This document shows positions 35,120 to 44,086 of a DNA stretch of 64,000 nucleotides, one piece after another (positions within the stretch are counted from its first letter, which is position 1; each line of letters opens with the position of its first letter). Below the pieces are notes generated by a model. The model worked only from the letters and a program-made list of their open reading frames with translations. It was not told the DNA's origin and did not search any database. Source of the DNA: Corynebacterium sp. HMSC036D02 (GTDB taxonomy: Bacteria > Actinomycetota > Actinomycetes > Mycobacteriales > Mycobacteriaceae); the NCBI RefSeq assembly GCF_001836165.1, contig NZ_KV827696.1, positions 1 to 64,000 on the forward strand. Reading direction: 5' to 3'. The position numbers were made by a program, and so were the translations under genes.

Positions 35120-38118
35120 TAGCGTGCCTCTGCTTCGTTGGGATTGGAGTGGTCAGTGTCTGGGAGGATGAGTGCGAGTGGGCGCACGAGGGAGCGCTCC
35201 GGAGCCATGGATTTCAACAGTTCCTCGTCCTGGTGGATAAGGCGCTTGGTGTCTTTGATCCTGACTGTCTGCTGTCCATCGTTGGCCTGTTGCCAGTGAT
35301 CGGCGCGCTGTTGCCAGCCGGCGATGCGGTCCTGCGCGTGGTCCAAGTTGGTGTTCTTGACCACCGTGAGGTGGCTGTGGGCGGCTTCTACTGCAGCAGC
35401 GATGAGCTGTGCTGCGGTATCAGGAACGGCGAACTCGCCGGGGTTGATGGCGTTGTCACTAAGCCCAATGCGGTTGAGCCAGGCATAAACATCTTCATGG
35501 ATTTCAATGTCCACGGCCTGCATGCCGGCGGGGACGTTGAAGCCGAAGGGGCCTTCCGTGGCGGTGAGGAAAGTGCGGGAAAGCACTTGGCCGCGGGAGT
35601 TGGTCAGGGTTCCCATGAGCAGCAGCGTGGGCGTATCCACCGCACCGAGTACGGCGGGGATTTCGCTTTGTGCCATGTTCGTCAGAGCGCGGTCCGCGGC
35701 CCACTCGGAGACCGGGTGCAGTGGGCTGAGGAAGTGGGCGCGCGGCCAGGACTTCTCCGAATCGCCTTCGCGCGCGGCTTTGAGGTGTTGGTTGCCGCGG
35801 CGCGCGGAGGTGGCCAGCATGAGGCGCTCGGTGACCTTGCGGTAGGACACATAGTCCTGCGGCAGGTAATCGAAGCGCCGGCAGAGATCGCGCGGAGGAG
35901 TCAGCTCCACGATGTCATTATCGTGCTGTACGTAGTCCACGCCACCAGCGCTCAGAGATTTGTCTGCGGAGTCTTGGTAGGCCTCCGCCAGAGCGTCGCC
36001 GAGGTAGTCCTTCTCCGCGCGGTAGAGGCTGTGGCGCGCTGTGCGGCGTGACGGCGCGGGGGTGACAGCGCCAAGCGTTGAGGATTCTCTGTTCTCGTCG
36101 TCGTTGGTGCTCTCGGGGTTATCGGCGCTCTCGGCGTCATCGGCGCCGTTGGTGGCAGCGGCGGCGAGTAGTGCCCAGATGTCATCGCCCAGGCCGGAGG
36201 GGGCAGCGGCCTCCTCGGGTTCGGTGGCACGCGCGGGCTTGGCGTGCGCGCCGGTGAGGATCTCCTCCGGGGAGGCCACGACCTCATCGAAGTCGCGCTC
36301 ATGCATGAGAACCGCGCGGATCTCATCCTCCTCCGCCTTGGGGTTGTGCTTGCCCATGAGTGGGGCGGCGTCGCCGAGGAGCTGGTTGGCGGAATACTCG
36401 CGGTCAATGAGGCGAGTGAGAACGCGCAGCTCGCCGATGGAATCGGCAACGTCGGCATCCTTCGGGTCCAGCAGCAGGGAGGTAATCTCCGGCTCGTGTT
36501 CCTGGCCGTAGCGGTCGATGCGGCCGTTGCGCTGCTGGATGCGAATGAGCGACCACGGGATGTCATAGTGCACCAGGTGGTGGCATTGGGCGTGCAGGTT
36601 CACGCCTTCGGAGGCGACGTCACCAGTAATGAGCACACGAAGAGGGGTGTCGGTGCGCTTGAATTCGTCGATAAGCGCCAGCTGATCCGAATCTGACAGG
36701 CCACCGTGCATGACTTTCACCGCGCCCTGCGGGAGCTTGAGATGTTTGGCGACGTTCTCCTGCAACCACCGCAGCGTAGCCACCCTCTCCGAGAAGATGA
36801 CCACGCGGCGATCGGAGCCCTTCTTGACGCCTATCTCCATGAGATAGTCAATGAGCGCGGCAAACTTGTTGGAGTTTTCCTCGGTGACCTTGTTGTTGAG
36901 CTCCTTAAGGCGCGCCAGGTTGGCTTGCTCTTTGGGCTTGTCGAGCTTCTGGCGCGCGGCGATGGATTCCGCGAGTGCCGCCGGGGAGGACAGGAAAGCC
37001 TTGACCAAGGTCCAGGGGAAGAGGCGATCATTCGCCGTGGTGGCTGGGCCGTTCACCCAATCCTCGGCGATGGCGCGCGCCACGGCGTTTTCCTCCGGGG
37101 AGGCATCCACCAGGATGTTGCGGGGCTCGCCGCGCTTGGCCCACTTCTCCCCCACCACGGAGGCGACTTCCGGTGAATTGCGGTGGCGGCGGATGATGAG
37201 CTTCTTCGCGGCCTCCATGTCGATGGAGCCGTCTGGGAGGACGGAGAGAGGGTCGAGCAAGCGCAGGATTTCCTTGAAGGATTCCTCGCGGCCGTTGTGC
37301 GGGGTGGCCGACGCCAAGATGAGGGACTCGGTGGTCGGCGCCAGCGTGCGGGCCAGCTCATTGTTCTGGGAGCCGGCGTTGGTGGCGTTGTGGATCTCAT
37401 CGATCACCACGGCATCCCAGCGGACCTTCTCCAGCTGCGCGCGGTACTTTGGCGCCTTGAGCGTATCCATGGAGACGATGACGCGCGGGAAGTAGGTAAA
37501 GGGGTTCTTCGACGCCGGCAGCTTCTGGCGGACCTTTTGGATGCCCTGGCTGTCCAGGCGCACCAGCGGGATGGCGAAGCGCGTCCACAGCTCCTGCTGG
37601 AACTGCTCCATGACGTGCTTGGGCGTGACGACAAGGATGCGCTCTCCCCTGCCGCGGCGGATGAGCTCCGCGAGGATCATGCCGATCTCCAGAGTCTTGC
37701 CCAGGCCGACAGCATCCGCGAGCAGCACGCGCGGGCGGATGCGCTCATCTGACAGCGCCGACTTCACAGCGGAGAGCTGATAATCCAGCGGGTCCGCCAG
37801 CATCTGCGTGGCTACCTCCAACTGCTTTTGGTACAGCGGCACCGGTGTGCGGCGCAGCGTGGACTCCAACCACAGGCGGGTGTGGCGAAACTGCGGTGAC
37901 TCATCCGGGCGAACGGTGACATTGGCGGGGTCGAAGACCTCGATGTCATCGAGCGCGGTAAAGAAGGTGGCGGTGGTATCGCGCACGTAGTCGCTCACGC
38001 CGCGGGCGCGGATGCGGAAGCCGTCGGTGGTGCGCGCGACGCTGCTGACCAGCCAGTGCTCGTCACGACAGGAGATGGTCACGCCGGGGGCGAGCTGGGA
38101 GTAGTCGGAAAGGCTCAT
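35119..38118 (-). CDS. SNF2/HepA-type helicase (DrmD-like)
   Basis: The product has 999 residues from ATG 38118; a TTG three codons earlier is less likely. This superfamily 2 SNF2-type ATPase has Walker A ADAVGLGKTLE (K141), Walker B VIDEIHNA, motif III LASATPHNGR, motif V LITGDVASEGVNL and motif VI QQRNGRIDRYGQ, all within residues 130-540. An acidic linker (GADDAESADNPESTNDDENR) precedes a C-terminal domain with no family I recognise. Class 1 DISARM is defined by such a helicase beside an adenine methylase. It is the first gene of the operon and starts 153 bp from the divergent DUF262 gene. Confidence 0.85.
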   Translation of the reverse strand: MSLSDYSQLAPGVTISCRDEHWLVSSVARTTDGFRIRARGVSDYVRDTTATFFTALDDIEVFDPANVTVRPDESPQFRHTRLWLESTLRRTPVPLYQKQLEVATQMLADPLDYQLSAVKSALSDERIRPRVLLADAVGLGKTLEIGMILAELIRRGRGERILVVTPKHVMEQFQQELWTRFAIPLVRLDSQGIQKVRQKLPASKNPFTYFPRVIVSMDTLKAPKYRAQLEKVRWDAVVIDEIHNATNAGSQNNELARTLAPTTESLILASATPHNGREESFKEILRLLDPLSVLPDGSIDMEAAKKLIIRRHRNSPEVASVVGEKWAKRGEPRNILVDASPEENAVARAIAEDWVNGPATTANDRLFPWTLVKAFLSSPAALAESIAARQKLDKPKEQANLARLKELNNKVTEENSNKFAALIDYLMEIGVKKGSDRRVVIFSERVATLRWLQENVAKHLKLPQGAVKVMHGGLSDSDQLALIDEFKRTDTPLRVLITGDVASEGVNLHAQCHHLVHYDIPWSLIRIQQRNGRIDRYGQEHEPEITSLLLDPKDADVADSIGELRVLTRLIDREYSANQLLGDAAPLMGKHNPKAEEDEIRAVLMHERDFDEVVASPEEILTGAHAKPARATEPEEAAAPSGLGDDIWALLAAAATNGADDAESADNPESTNDDENRESSTLGAVTPAPSRRTARHSLYRAEKDYLGDALAEAYQDSADKSLSAGGVDYVQHDNDIVELTPPRDLCRRFDYLPQDYVSYRKVTERLMLATSARRGNQHLKAAREGDSEKSWPRAHFLSPLHPVSEWAADRALTNMAQSEIPAVLGAVDTPTLLLMGTLTNSRGQVLSRTFLTATEGPFGFNVPAGMQAVDIEIHEDVYAWLNRIGLSDNAINPGEFAVPDTAAQLIAAAVEAAHSHLTVVKNTNLDHAQDRIAGWQQRADHWQQANDGQQTVRIKDTKRLIHQDEELLKSMAPERSLVRPLALILPDTDHSNPNEAEAR

Positions 38119-38270
38119 GGAGTCCAAGGTATCAGCGGGGATGGACCTTATTGGGCAGATTGTGGCTCAGGAGTTCGAGAACACTTCACCTAGCTAAGCC
38201 CAACACCGAACACAGCTTTTAGCCGAAATAAATCTCCCGAGTTCTCCTCCCCCTTTGTCCCTTTTAAGGC

Positions 38271-40172
38271 ATGCTGGAAAGGACTGTTTTCGCCACAGAG
38301 GAGGCTCCGGTGGGTTTCAACACCAACATGCACCAACTATCGGCGCTGATGCGCAATACCGAGAACGGAGAGATTCAGCTCCCCGATTTTCAGCGAAAAT
38401 ACAAGTGGGAGGACGAGCGCGTTCGCCAGCTCCTCATCACCATTTTCCGTGGGCATCCACTGGGCATCATCATGCTATTGGAAACTGGCAACTCCTCTGT
38501 CAGGTTCAAGCCACGGCCCATCGAAAGCACCGAGGCTACTGCCACTTCCGAGCCCAAGTTCTTGCTTCTCGACGGTCAGCAACGACTGACATCGCTTACC
38601 CAAGCCCTCAAGGGTGATGGCGTGGTTCATACCAAAGACTCACGCGGCAAGCGCCTCGACCGCAGGTACTTCATCAATATCCAGAAGTCTATTGAGGATC
38701 CCTTCGAGCTGGATGAGGCAGTGATCTCCGTGCCAGCTGATGGGGTAATTCGAACCAACTTCAACCGCGATATCGTGCTTGATCTCAGCAGCATGGAGAA
38801 GCAACACGAAGCGGGTTATATCCCCGTTTCGCTACTGCTTGATCAGATGGGGCTTTTCGAATGGTTCGGCAAGTTGGGCGATACCGAGCTCATGACCGCA
38901 TTCAGCGATGGGATCATCCGTCAGGTCAACGAATACAAGATTCCTGCGATTGAGTTGGACAAGCAGACGGACAAGGCAGCGGTGGCCACTGTCTTCGAAA
39001 AGGTCAATGTTGGTGGACTCCCACTCAACGTTTTTGAGCTCCTCACGGCGGTGTTTGCCGGCGATGCAGAGTACTACGACAAGTACCAGCGCGATTTCCG
39101 CCTCAACGATGACTGGGTGGAGACCAAGGAGCTGTGGAAAGAACATGATGTCCTCCACAAGGTGGAAAACACTGACTTCCTCCAAGCAATCACCATGCTG
39201 ACGACTCTTGAGCGAAGCAAGCATTCCTCGGTAAGCCGCAAAGTCGGCCTGTCTGCCAAGAGGGAAGACGTTTTAAGGCTTGAGCTGAACGACTACCTCA
39301 CCTGGCGCGACGCCCTGCGCCAAGGATTCATCTGGGCGGCAGGCTTCCTCGCAGACCTGCACATCTATCGATTCAGGGATGTCCCCTACCCGAAGCAATT
39401 AGTGCCGCTAGCTGCCATCGCCGTTGTCCTTGGCAAGGAAGCAGACAAGCACCACGTGAAAGAAAAAATCACGCAGTGGTTCTGGAGCGGAGTCTTGGGC
39501 GAGCTTTATGGCGCTGCCATTGAGACACGCTTCGTGCGTGACCTCGAAGGGGTGCCCGCTTGGGCGATGGGTGAAGAAACTACCGCCCCGCGCACCGTGC
39601 AGGACGCTACTTTTGCTGAATCCCGCCTTCATTCCTTGCGCACCCGCAATGCCGCTGCATATAAAGGCATTGCCGCGCTCATCATGGCACAGGGCTCAAC
39701 GGACTGGGTCGAAGGAAAACAATTCGGTGCTTTCCAGTACAGGGACATGGCTGTGGATATTCACCATATTTTCCCGAAGGACTGGTGCAAGAAGAACGGA
39801 ATTGATGACGAGCGCCGCGAATCTATCGTCAACAAGACGACGCTGAGCGCACGCACCAACCGTGTCATCGGTGGCGTCGCACCGTCGGCATACTTGTCCA
39901 AGGTTGAGAGCGAATCAGGCTTCGATGCCGACGGCGTGGACGACGTTCTCCGCGGACACCTCATTTCACCCGAAGCACTGCGCAGCGACAACTTTGATGC
40001 GTTCTTTGGACTTCGAAGGGAATCACTCTGCACGCTCATCGAAGGTGCCCTGAAGAAGACGGTCCAACGCGATGTCAGCGAAGGAAACGCTGTGGAAGAC
40101 TCGTCGTTCTTCGAGGAAGAAGCCCTTGAAGAACCAGGCCAATTGGTAGAGGGACCCGTATCAGAGGTCTGA
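38271..40172 (+). CDS. DUF262-DUF1524 protein (GmrSD/BrxU-like type IV restriction)
   Basis: The product has 633 residues. The N-terminal DUF262 domain has QLPDFQRKYKWEDERV and the DGQQR motif at residues 101-105 (LLLDGQQRLTSL), used for nucleotide binding in the family. The C-terminal DUF1524 domain has an HNH-type motif around DIHHIFPKDWCKK (H498, H499) followed by NKTTLSARTNRVIG. Fused proteins of this type, such as GmrSD and BrxU, cut phage DNA with modified bases and often accompany BREX or DISARM loci. It is transcribed away from the SNF2 gene. It could complement the methylation-based system by hitting modified phages. Confidence 0.85.
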   Translation: MLERTVFATEEAPVGFNTNMHQLSALMRNTENGEIQLPDFQRKYKWEDERVRQLLITIFRGHPLGIIMLLETGNSSVRFKPRPIESTEATATSEPKFLLLDGQQRLTSLTQALKGDGVVHTKDSRGKRLDRRYFINIQKSIEDPFELDEAVISVPADGVIRTNFNRDIVLDLSSMEKQHEAGYIPVSLLLDQMGLFEWFGKLGDTELMTAFSDGIIRQVNEYKIPAIELDKQTDKAAVATVFEKVNVGGLPLNVFELLTAVFAGDAEYYDKYQRDFRLNDDWVETKELWKEHDVLHKVENTDFLQAITMLTTLERSKHSSVSRKVGLSAKREDVLRLELNDYLTWRDALRQGFIWAAGFLADLHIYRFRDVPYPKQLVPLAAIAVVLGKEADKHHVKEKITQWFWSGVLGELYGAAIETRFVRDLEGVPAWAMGEETTAPRTVQDATFAESRLHSLRTRNAAAYKGIAALIMAQGSTDWVEGKQFGAFQYRDMAVDIHHIFPKDWCKKNGIDDERRESIVNKTTLSARTNRVIGGVAPSAYLSKVESESGFDADGVDDVLRGHLISPEALRSDNFDAFFGLRRESLCTLIEGALKKTVQRDVSEGNAVEDSSFFEEEALEEPGQLVEGPVSEV

Positions 40173-40293
40173 GGCAACATCGTTTTCTCACCGACCAGCG
40201 CAGCAACGCAACCTTCGATCAAGAACGCCTGCACTACACATGTCCAGATTGGGTAGCCTTGACAGACCGTAGCTTTCAATCTTAGGAGTCGCA

Positions 40294-40800
40294 ATGAATG
40301 ATGCTCACGCCCTCCGCACCCCGCGGCTCAGCTTGTCAACACCAATAGATGCCGACATTGATGCCATCTTCGCCATTCACTCGGATGCTCGCACCTACGA
40401 GCACCGCCCCGAACTGGCTATGAAGTCCAGGGAGGAAGCCGTGGAGCTGGCACGCGCATGGCAAGCTAATTGGTGCGAGAAGCAGCTGGGCTACTACGTG
40501 GTGTCCACGCTTGATGGCACCACTATTGGCTTCACCGGTGTGCGCCATAGCAAGGAAGCCGGTGAGGAAGTGCTCAACCTCTACTACCGCTTCGCACCCG
40601 AATCGCAAGGCCAGGGCTATGCCAAGGAGGCCGCAGCCGCTGCGATTGCCAGTGCGCGCGAGCGTTTCCCGCAGCTCCCTGTGGTAGCCATCATCGATCC
40701 CACTAATGAGGCGTCGATTGCCCTAGCCCTAAAGCTCGGACTTCAGCATGTCCCCGGCGCAGGAGTTCCGGGCGACTACGAGGTGTACCAACTCTCCTAG
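40294..40800 (+). CDS. GNAT-family N-acetyltransferase (RimJ-like)
   Basis: The product has 168 residues. The layout is that of the Acetyltransf_3 (RimJ/RimL) branch: start LRTPRLSLSTPIDADIDAIF, central GYYVVSTLDGTTIGFTGVR, then the acetyl-CoA-binding region ESQGQGYAKEAAAAAIASA and VAIIDPTNEASIALALKLGL. A good ribosome site (TTAGGAG) precedes the ATG. The substrate is unknown. It overlaps the convergent ASCH gene by four bases at the 3' ends. Confidence 0.85.
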   Translation: MNDAHALRTPRLSLSTPIDADIDAIFAIHSDARTYEHRPELAMKSREEAVELARAWQANWCEKQLGYYVVSTLDGTTIGFTGVRHSKEAGEEVLNLYYRFAPESQGQGYAKEAAAAAIASARERFPQLPVVAIIDPTNEASIALALKLGLQHVPGAGVPGDYEVYQLS

Positions 40801-41264
40801 GTTTCGGCGTTCCACGGCTCTAAGTCCCTGGTTGGGTACCGCGAGTCGATGGTGAAACGCTGGCACACCACCTGGGTGTCATTGTTGATGTCTAACTGCC
40901 CGATATATTCAACGAACTCGGGTGAGCGCCAGAACTCTTCATGCCCGGCGCGCCATTCACTGGCATCGGCGTAGCCCTCGCCCTCGGCGATGGCGTGCTC
41001 GTCGCTGACGTCCGCGAGCCGGCAGACCTGGACCTCGGTAGTACGGATGACGCACACCACGTTGTCGTGTGAGTCGAGGACCGCTTCAAGGGTGCCCACA
41101 TCCTCGCGTGGGTTATGGCCACGCGGGTGCTCAACCAGTAAGGATGTCGTGGTGGTTTTCGTGCCGTCCAGGATGGCGGTGACGAGGGCGTCGCGAAGCG
41201 GGCTCGGGAAGGCGAACTCGCCACGGGGTAGTTCCGTTAACGGGACTATTGGGTCCTGAGTCAT
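40797..41264 (-). CDS. ASCH-domain protein
   Basis: The product has 155 residues. An ASCH (PUA-like) fold is suggested by FAFPSPLRDALVTAILDGTK followed by TTTTSLLVEH, a beta-strand region VVCVIRTTEVQVCRLADVSD, and the closing AEGEGYADASEWRAGHEEFW. ASCH proteins bind RNA or nucleotides; bacterial single-domain members include N4-acetylcytidine amidohydrolases and nucleases. Exact function is unknown. It is convergent with the GNAT gene. About 155 bp before the PTS gene downstream hold no feature I could identify. Confidence 0.75.
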   Translation of the reverse strand: MTQDPIVPLTELPRGEFAFPSPLRDALVTAILDGTKTTTTSLLVEHPRGHNPREDVGTLEAVLDSHDNVVCVIRTTEVQVCRLADVSDEHAIAEGEGYADASEWRAGHEEFWRSPEFVEYIGQLDINNDTQVVCQRFTIDSRYPTRDLEPWNAET

Positions 41265-41419
41265 ACAAACACCTTAATCCGCTATTTGGTCAGTGCGAAT
41301 ATGCAAGACACTAGGCGTCCGCCTCACTTCCCCTATCGCTCTGAGGCCGCGCCGCCTCTTCCTATTAACAGCAGCGCGGCACTCGGTGATTCGCGTATGT
41401 TCTTTAGCCTAGACCCGGC

Positions 41420-42997
41420 TTAGGAGATCCGTGCAGGCGGAACCGGTGCGCCGTCAGGCGGCAGAACCTTGGGGTACTTCTTGGAGGCTGCAGTCTGGCC
41501 GGCAGCGAGTGGTTCTACATCACTCTCGGTGGTGGCTCCCGATCCTTCACCCGGCGTGGGGCGCCAAGGGGTGGGGTCCCAGTGCCCGTCGACAAGCTTG
41601 CGCTGCGATACCCAGCCCAGCGCGAAGACAGCCGCACCGCACAGCGCAACGAAGACGAGGCCAAGGGCACCGTCGGCACGCGTGGACCAGCCCAAAAGGA
41701 GGCCGAACCAGCCGAAGTCGGCATCACCAAAGGTGGTGTTGGCAGAACCGAAGGAACCGAGCACGCCCAACAGGAACGCAGGCAAGAAGGTAATCAGCAA
41801 ACCGTTAGCGAAAGCACCGAAGATCGCTCCGCGGCGCCCACCCGTCGCATTGCCATAAACGCCAGCCGCGCCACCAGTGAAGAAGTGCGGAACCAGGCCA
41901 GGGAGAATCAGAGCAACGCCAAAGGCGGGGTTGAGCCACAGGGAAAGAACCGCCAAGCCAATGAGGCCGCCAACGAAAGAAGAAATGAAGCCCACCAACA
42001 CGGCATTCTGGGCATACGGGAAGACGATAGGTGCATCCAGAGCTGGGATAGCACCGGGAACCACCTTGGCAGCAATGCCTTGGAAGGCCGGAACAAGCTC
42101 ACCCAGAATTGTGCGCACACCAAACAGAATCACTGCCACGGCAACACCGAATTGAAGGCCCTGGGTAAAGGACTGCATGAGATAGTTACCTACGTTGGTG
42201 GCACCGCCCTCAAAAGCAGTAAATGCTTCTTCAGTACCCGCGCGTGCAATAAACAGCACGGCCAAGACGATGTACATCAGCGCCATGGATAGCGCGGTGG
42301 CCACCATGGAATCACGGAGGAAGCGGAGTCCCTCAGGGAGCTTGAGTTCTTCAGTCGACGGCGACATCTTCTTGCCCTTGCCACCAACGACCTTGCCCAC
42401 CGCACCCGCGGCGAGGTAGCCGGCAGTGCCGAAGTGGCCGATGGCAATCGAGTCATCACCAGTAATGCGGCGAGTCCACGGATGCGCAATCGCCGGCAAG
42501 GCAACCATCAGGACACCGAGCAAAACGGCGCCGAAGAGGACGACGATCCATGAAGAGTAGCCAGCCGGGGCCAGCACCATGGTGAGCATGGTGGCCATAA
42601 ACAACACGTGGTGGCCGGTGAGGAAGACATAGCTCATCGGTGTAAAGCGCGCGAGAAGCAGCGAGACCACAAAGCCTAGAATCATGACCCAGGCAACCTG
42701 GCTACCAAACTGGTCCTGCGCAATACCGACGATTGCCTCGTTGGTGGGTACGACACCTTGTGCGCCAGTTGCACCGGCAATCATGGTTCCGAGCGGTTCA
42801 AGGGAAGCAGTGACGAGACCAGCACCGGCGCCGATGAGCAGGAAGCCCAACGTCGCCTTGATAGCTCCGCCCAGCACTTGGCCCACGCCGCGGCCCATGG
42901 CTGCAAGGCCGACCGCGGTGATGAGACCGATCAGGAATGCCGGAACGGAGAGAATTTCATTAACAACAAAGTTTGCAATTGATAGTAGGAAGTCCAT
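41420..42997 (-). CDS. ulaA: PTS ascorbate-type transporter subunit IIC
   Basis: The product has 525 residues and about 11 membrane spans, from the SgaT/UlaA family of PTS permeases (GAT/AscBF superfamily). Signature stretches include VGQVLGGAIKATLGFLLIGA, the region TNEAIVGIAQDQFG, TGHHVLFMATML, and ALDAPIVFPYAQNAVLVGF. It takes up L-ascorbate or a related acid with phosphorylation. The extended C-terminus (about 60 residues rich in P, T and E) is variable in the family. It begins 11 bp after the EIIAB stop, so the two are one operon. No ulaD-, ulaE-, ulaF- or ulaG-type catabolic gene is in the window. Confidence 0.85.
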   Translation of the reverse strand: MDFLLSIANFVVNEILSVPAFLIGLITAVGLAAMGRGVGQVLGGAIKATLGFLLIGAGAGLVTASLEPLGTMIAGATGAQGVVPTNEAIVGIAQDQFGSQVAWVMILGFVVSLLLARFTPMSYVFLTGHHVLFMATMLTMVLAPAGYSSWIVVLFGAVLLGVLMVALPAIAHPWTRRITGDDSIAIGHFGTAGYLAAGAVGKVVGGKGKKMSPSTEELKLPEGLRFLRDSMVATALSMALMYIVLAVLFIARAGTEEAFTAFEGGATNVGNYLMQSFTQGLQFGVAVAVILFGVRTILGELVPAFQGIAAKVVPGAIPALDAPIVFPYAQNAVLVGFISSFVGGLIGLAVLSLWLNPAFGVALILPGLVPHFFTGGAAGVYGNATGGRRGAIFGAFANGLLITFLPAFLLGVLGSFGSANTTFGDADFGWFGLLLGWSTRADGALGLVFVALCGAAVFALGWVSQRKLVDGHWDPTPWRPTPGEGSGATTESDVEPLAAGQTAASKKYPKVLPPDGAPVPPARIS

Positions 42998-43008
42998 TTT
43001 CGGTCACC

Positions 43009-43839
43009 TTAAACGTCGTAAAGCTCGCGCAGAGCCCCATCAATTTCGGACATGTTGGTGAAGTCTTCGATGACGTGGACGGGAACGCCGACATCCCCCA
43101 GCGTGGCAGCAATCTCACCCGATGTCAGGAGGAAATCTGCTTCCTTTGCGCGCCCCTTCGCAGAGATAGTGTCCGTTGCTTCAACGTCAAGGTAAGAGCC
43201 CCAACCCCAGGCGTCGAGGACCTGTTCCAACGTGTTCTTGAGGAACAGCGAGGTGCCTAATCCATTTCCACAAACGGTGAGAATCTTGCCTTTTGACGGC
43301 ACCGAATCGCTGCTCTTTTCAGACCGCGCAGCCTGCGATGCCGCCGGAGTGCTCGTAGCAGCGGCCTTTTGTTCTGGGGTTTTCTTTACACCCGCAGAGT
43401 CAAGGACTTCACGCAGTTCCTCTTCTGTGGATACATTGTCCAAGGCGCTGCGGGTAGCGGAGTTACCCAGCAGCCCTGCCAATTCCTTCATGGCCGAAAG
43501 ATGTTCTGATGCGTCACGTGCTGCAAGCGCCACCACGAGAGTGACCGGATCGTTCGACTTATGGCCAAACTCCACTGGTTCAGCCAACCTCACCCACGAC
43601 AACGCTGTGTTCTTTACTGCCTCCGATGGGCGGGCATGAGCGAAAGCGAAACCGGGGGCAACCACGATATACGGACCATTGTCTTCGACAGATTTCACCA
43701 TCGCTTCCGTGTATGCCTGCGTGGCATCACCGGAGCGTTCCAGTAGTTTTCCGGCGAGGCGAATGGCCCCGCGCCAATCACTCGCGTGGCCGTTAAGCTC
43801 AACAGCTCCGGGTGCAAGGAGCTTATTTATTGTGGACAT
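43009..43839 (-). CDS. PTS ascorbate-type EIIA-EIIB fusion
   Basis: The product has 276 residues. The N-terminal EIIA domain carries the phosphorylated His68 in GFAFAHARPSEA; a Ser/Ala/Pro-rich linker (about 155-183) joins the C-terminal EIIB domain with the phosphocysteine Cys190 in ILTVCGNGLGTSLF. It passes phosphate from HPr to the sugar acid carried by the adjacent EIIC. In E. coli these are separate proteins (UlaC and UlaB). It is the first gene of a two-gene operon, and its upstream region holds a palindrome at 43891-43906. Confidence 0.85.
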   Translation of the reverse strand: MSTINKLLAPGAVELNGHASDWRGAIRLAGKLLERSGDATQAYTEAMVKSVEDNGPYIVVAPGFAFAHARPSEAVKNTALSWVRLAEPVEFGHKSNDPVTLVVALAARDASEHLSAMKELAGLLGNSATRSALDNVSTEEELREVLDSAGVKKTPEQKAAATSTPAASQAARSEKSSDSVPSKGKILTVCGNGLGTSLFLKNTLEQVLDAWGWGSYLDVEATDTISAKGRAKEADFLLTSGEIAATLGDVGVPVHVIEDFTNMSEIDGALRELYDV

Positions 43840-43890
43840 TTCTCTAGTCCTTCTTGTAGCAGGTACCGGTTCTCTCTTGATAACCGGCCT

Positions 43891-43906
43891 TAATTACTAG
43901 TTATTA
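43891..43906. promoter_or_regulatory. near-palindrome upstream of the PTS operon
   Basis: TAATTACTAGTTATTA is symmetric except for one pair and lies 52 bp upstream of the EIIAB start. Its position fits an operator for the PTS operon, perhaps of a GntR- or DeoR-type repressor, but no regulator gene is adjacent. The rest of the 247-bp gap to the exonuclease gene shows nothing clear. Confidence 0.35.
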
Positions 43907-44086
43907 CCAGTTCACCTGTGTGAGTCAAGGCTCTCCCCGGCCACGGTTTGCTCCGCATCTCTGCAGATGCGTTAAGTGACCGCACGCAGAGTTCAAGCTA
44001 CGCCGCACTAGATCGCGGGCGCAGGCTTTGAACCCGCCGAGTCTAGGACTGATGGCTTTGACGCTTAGGAGCTGGACAATCCGCTC

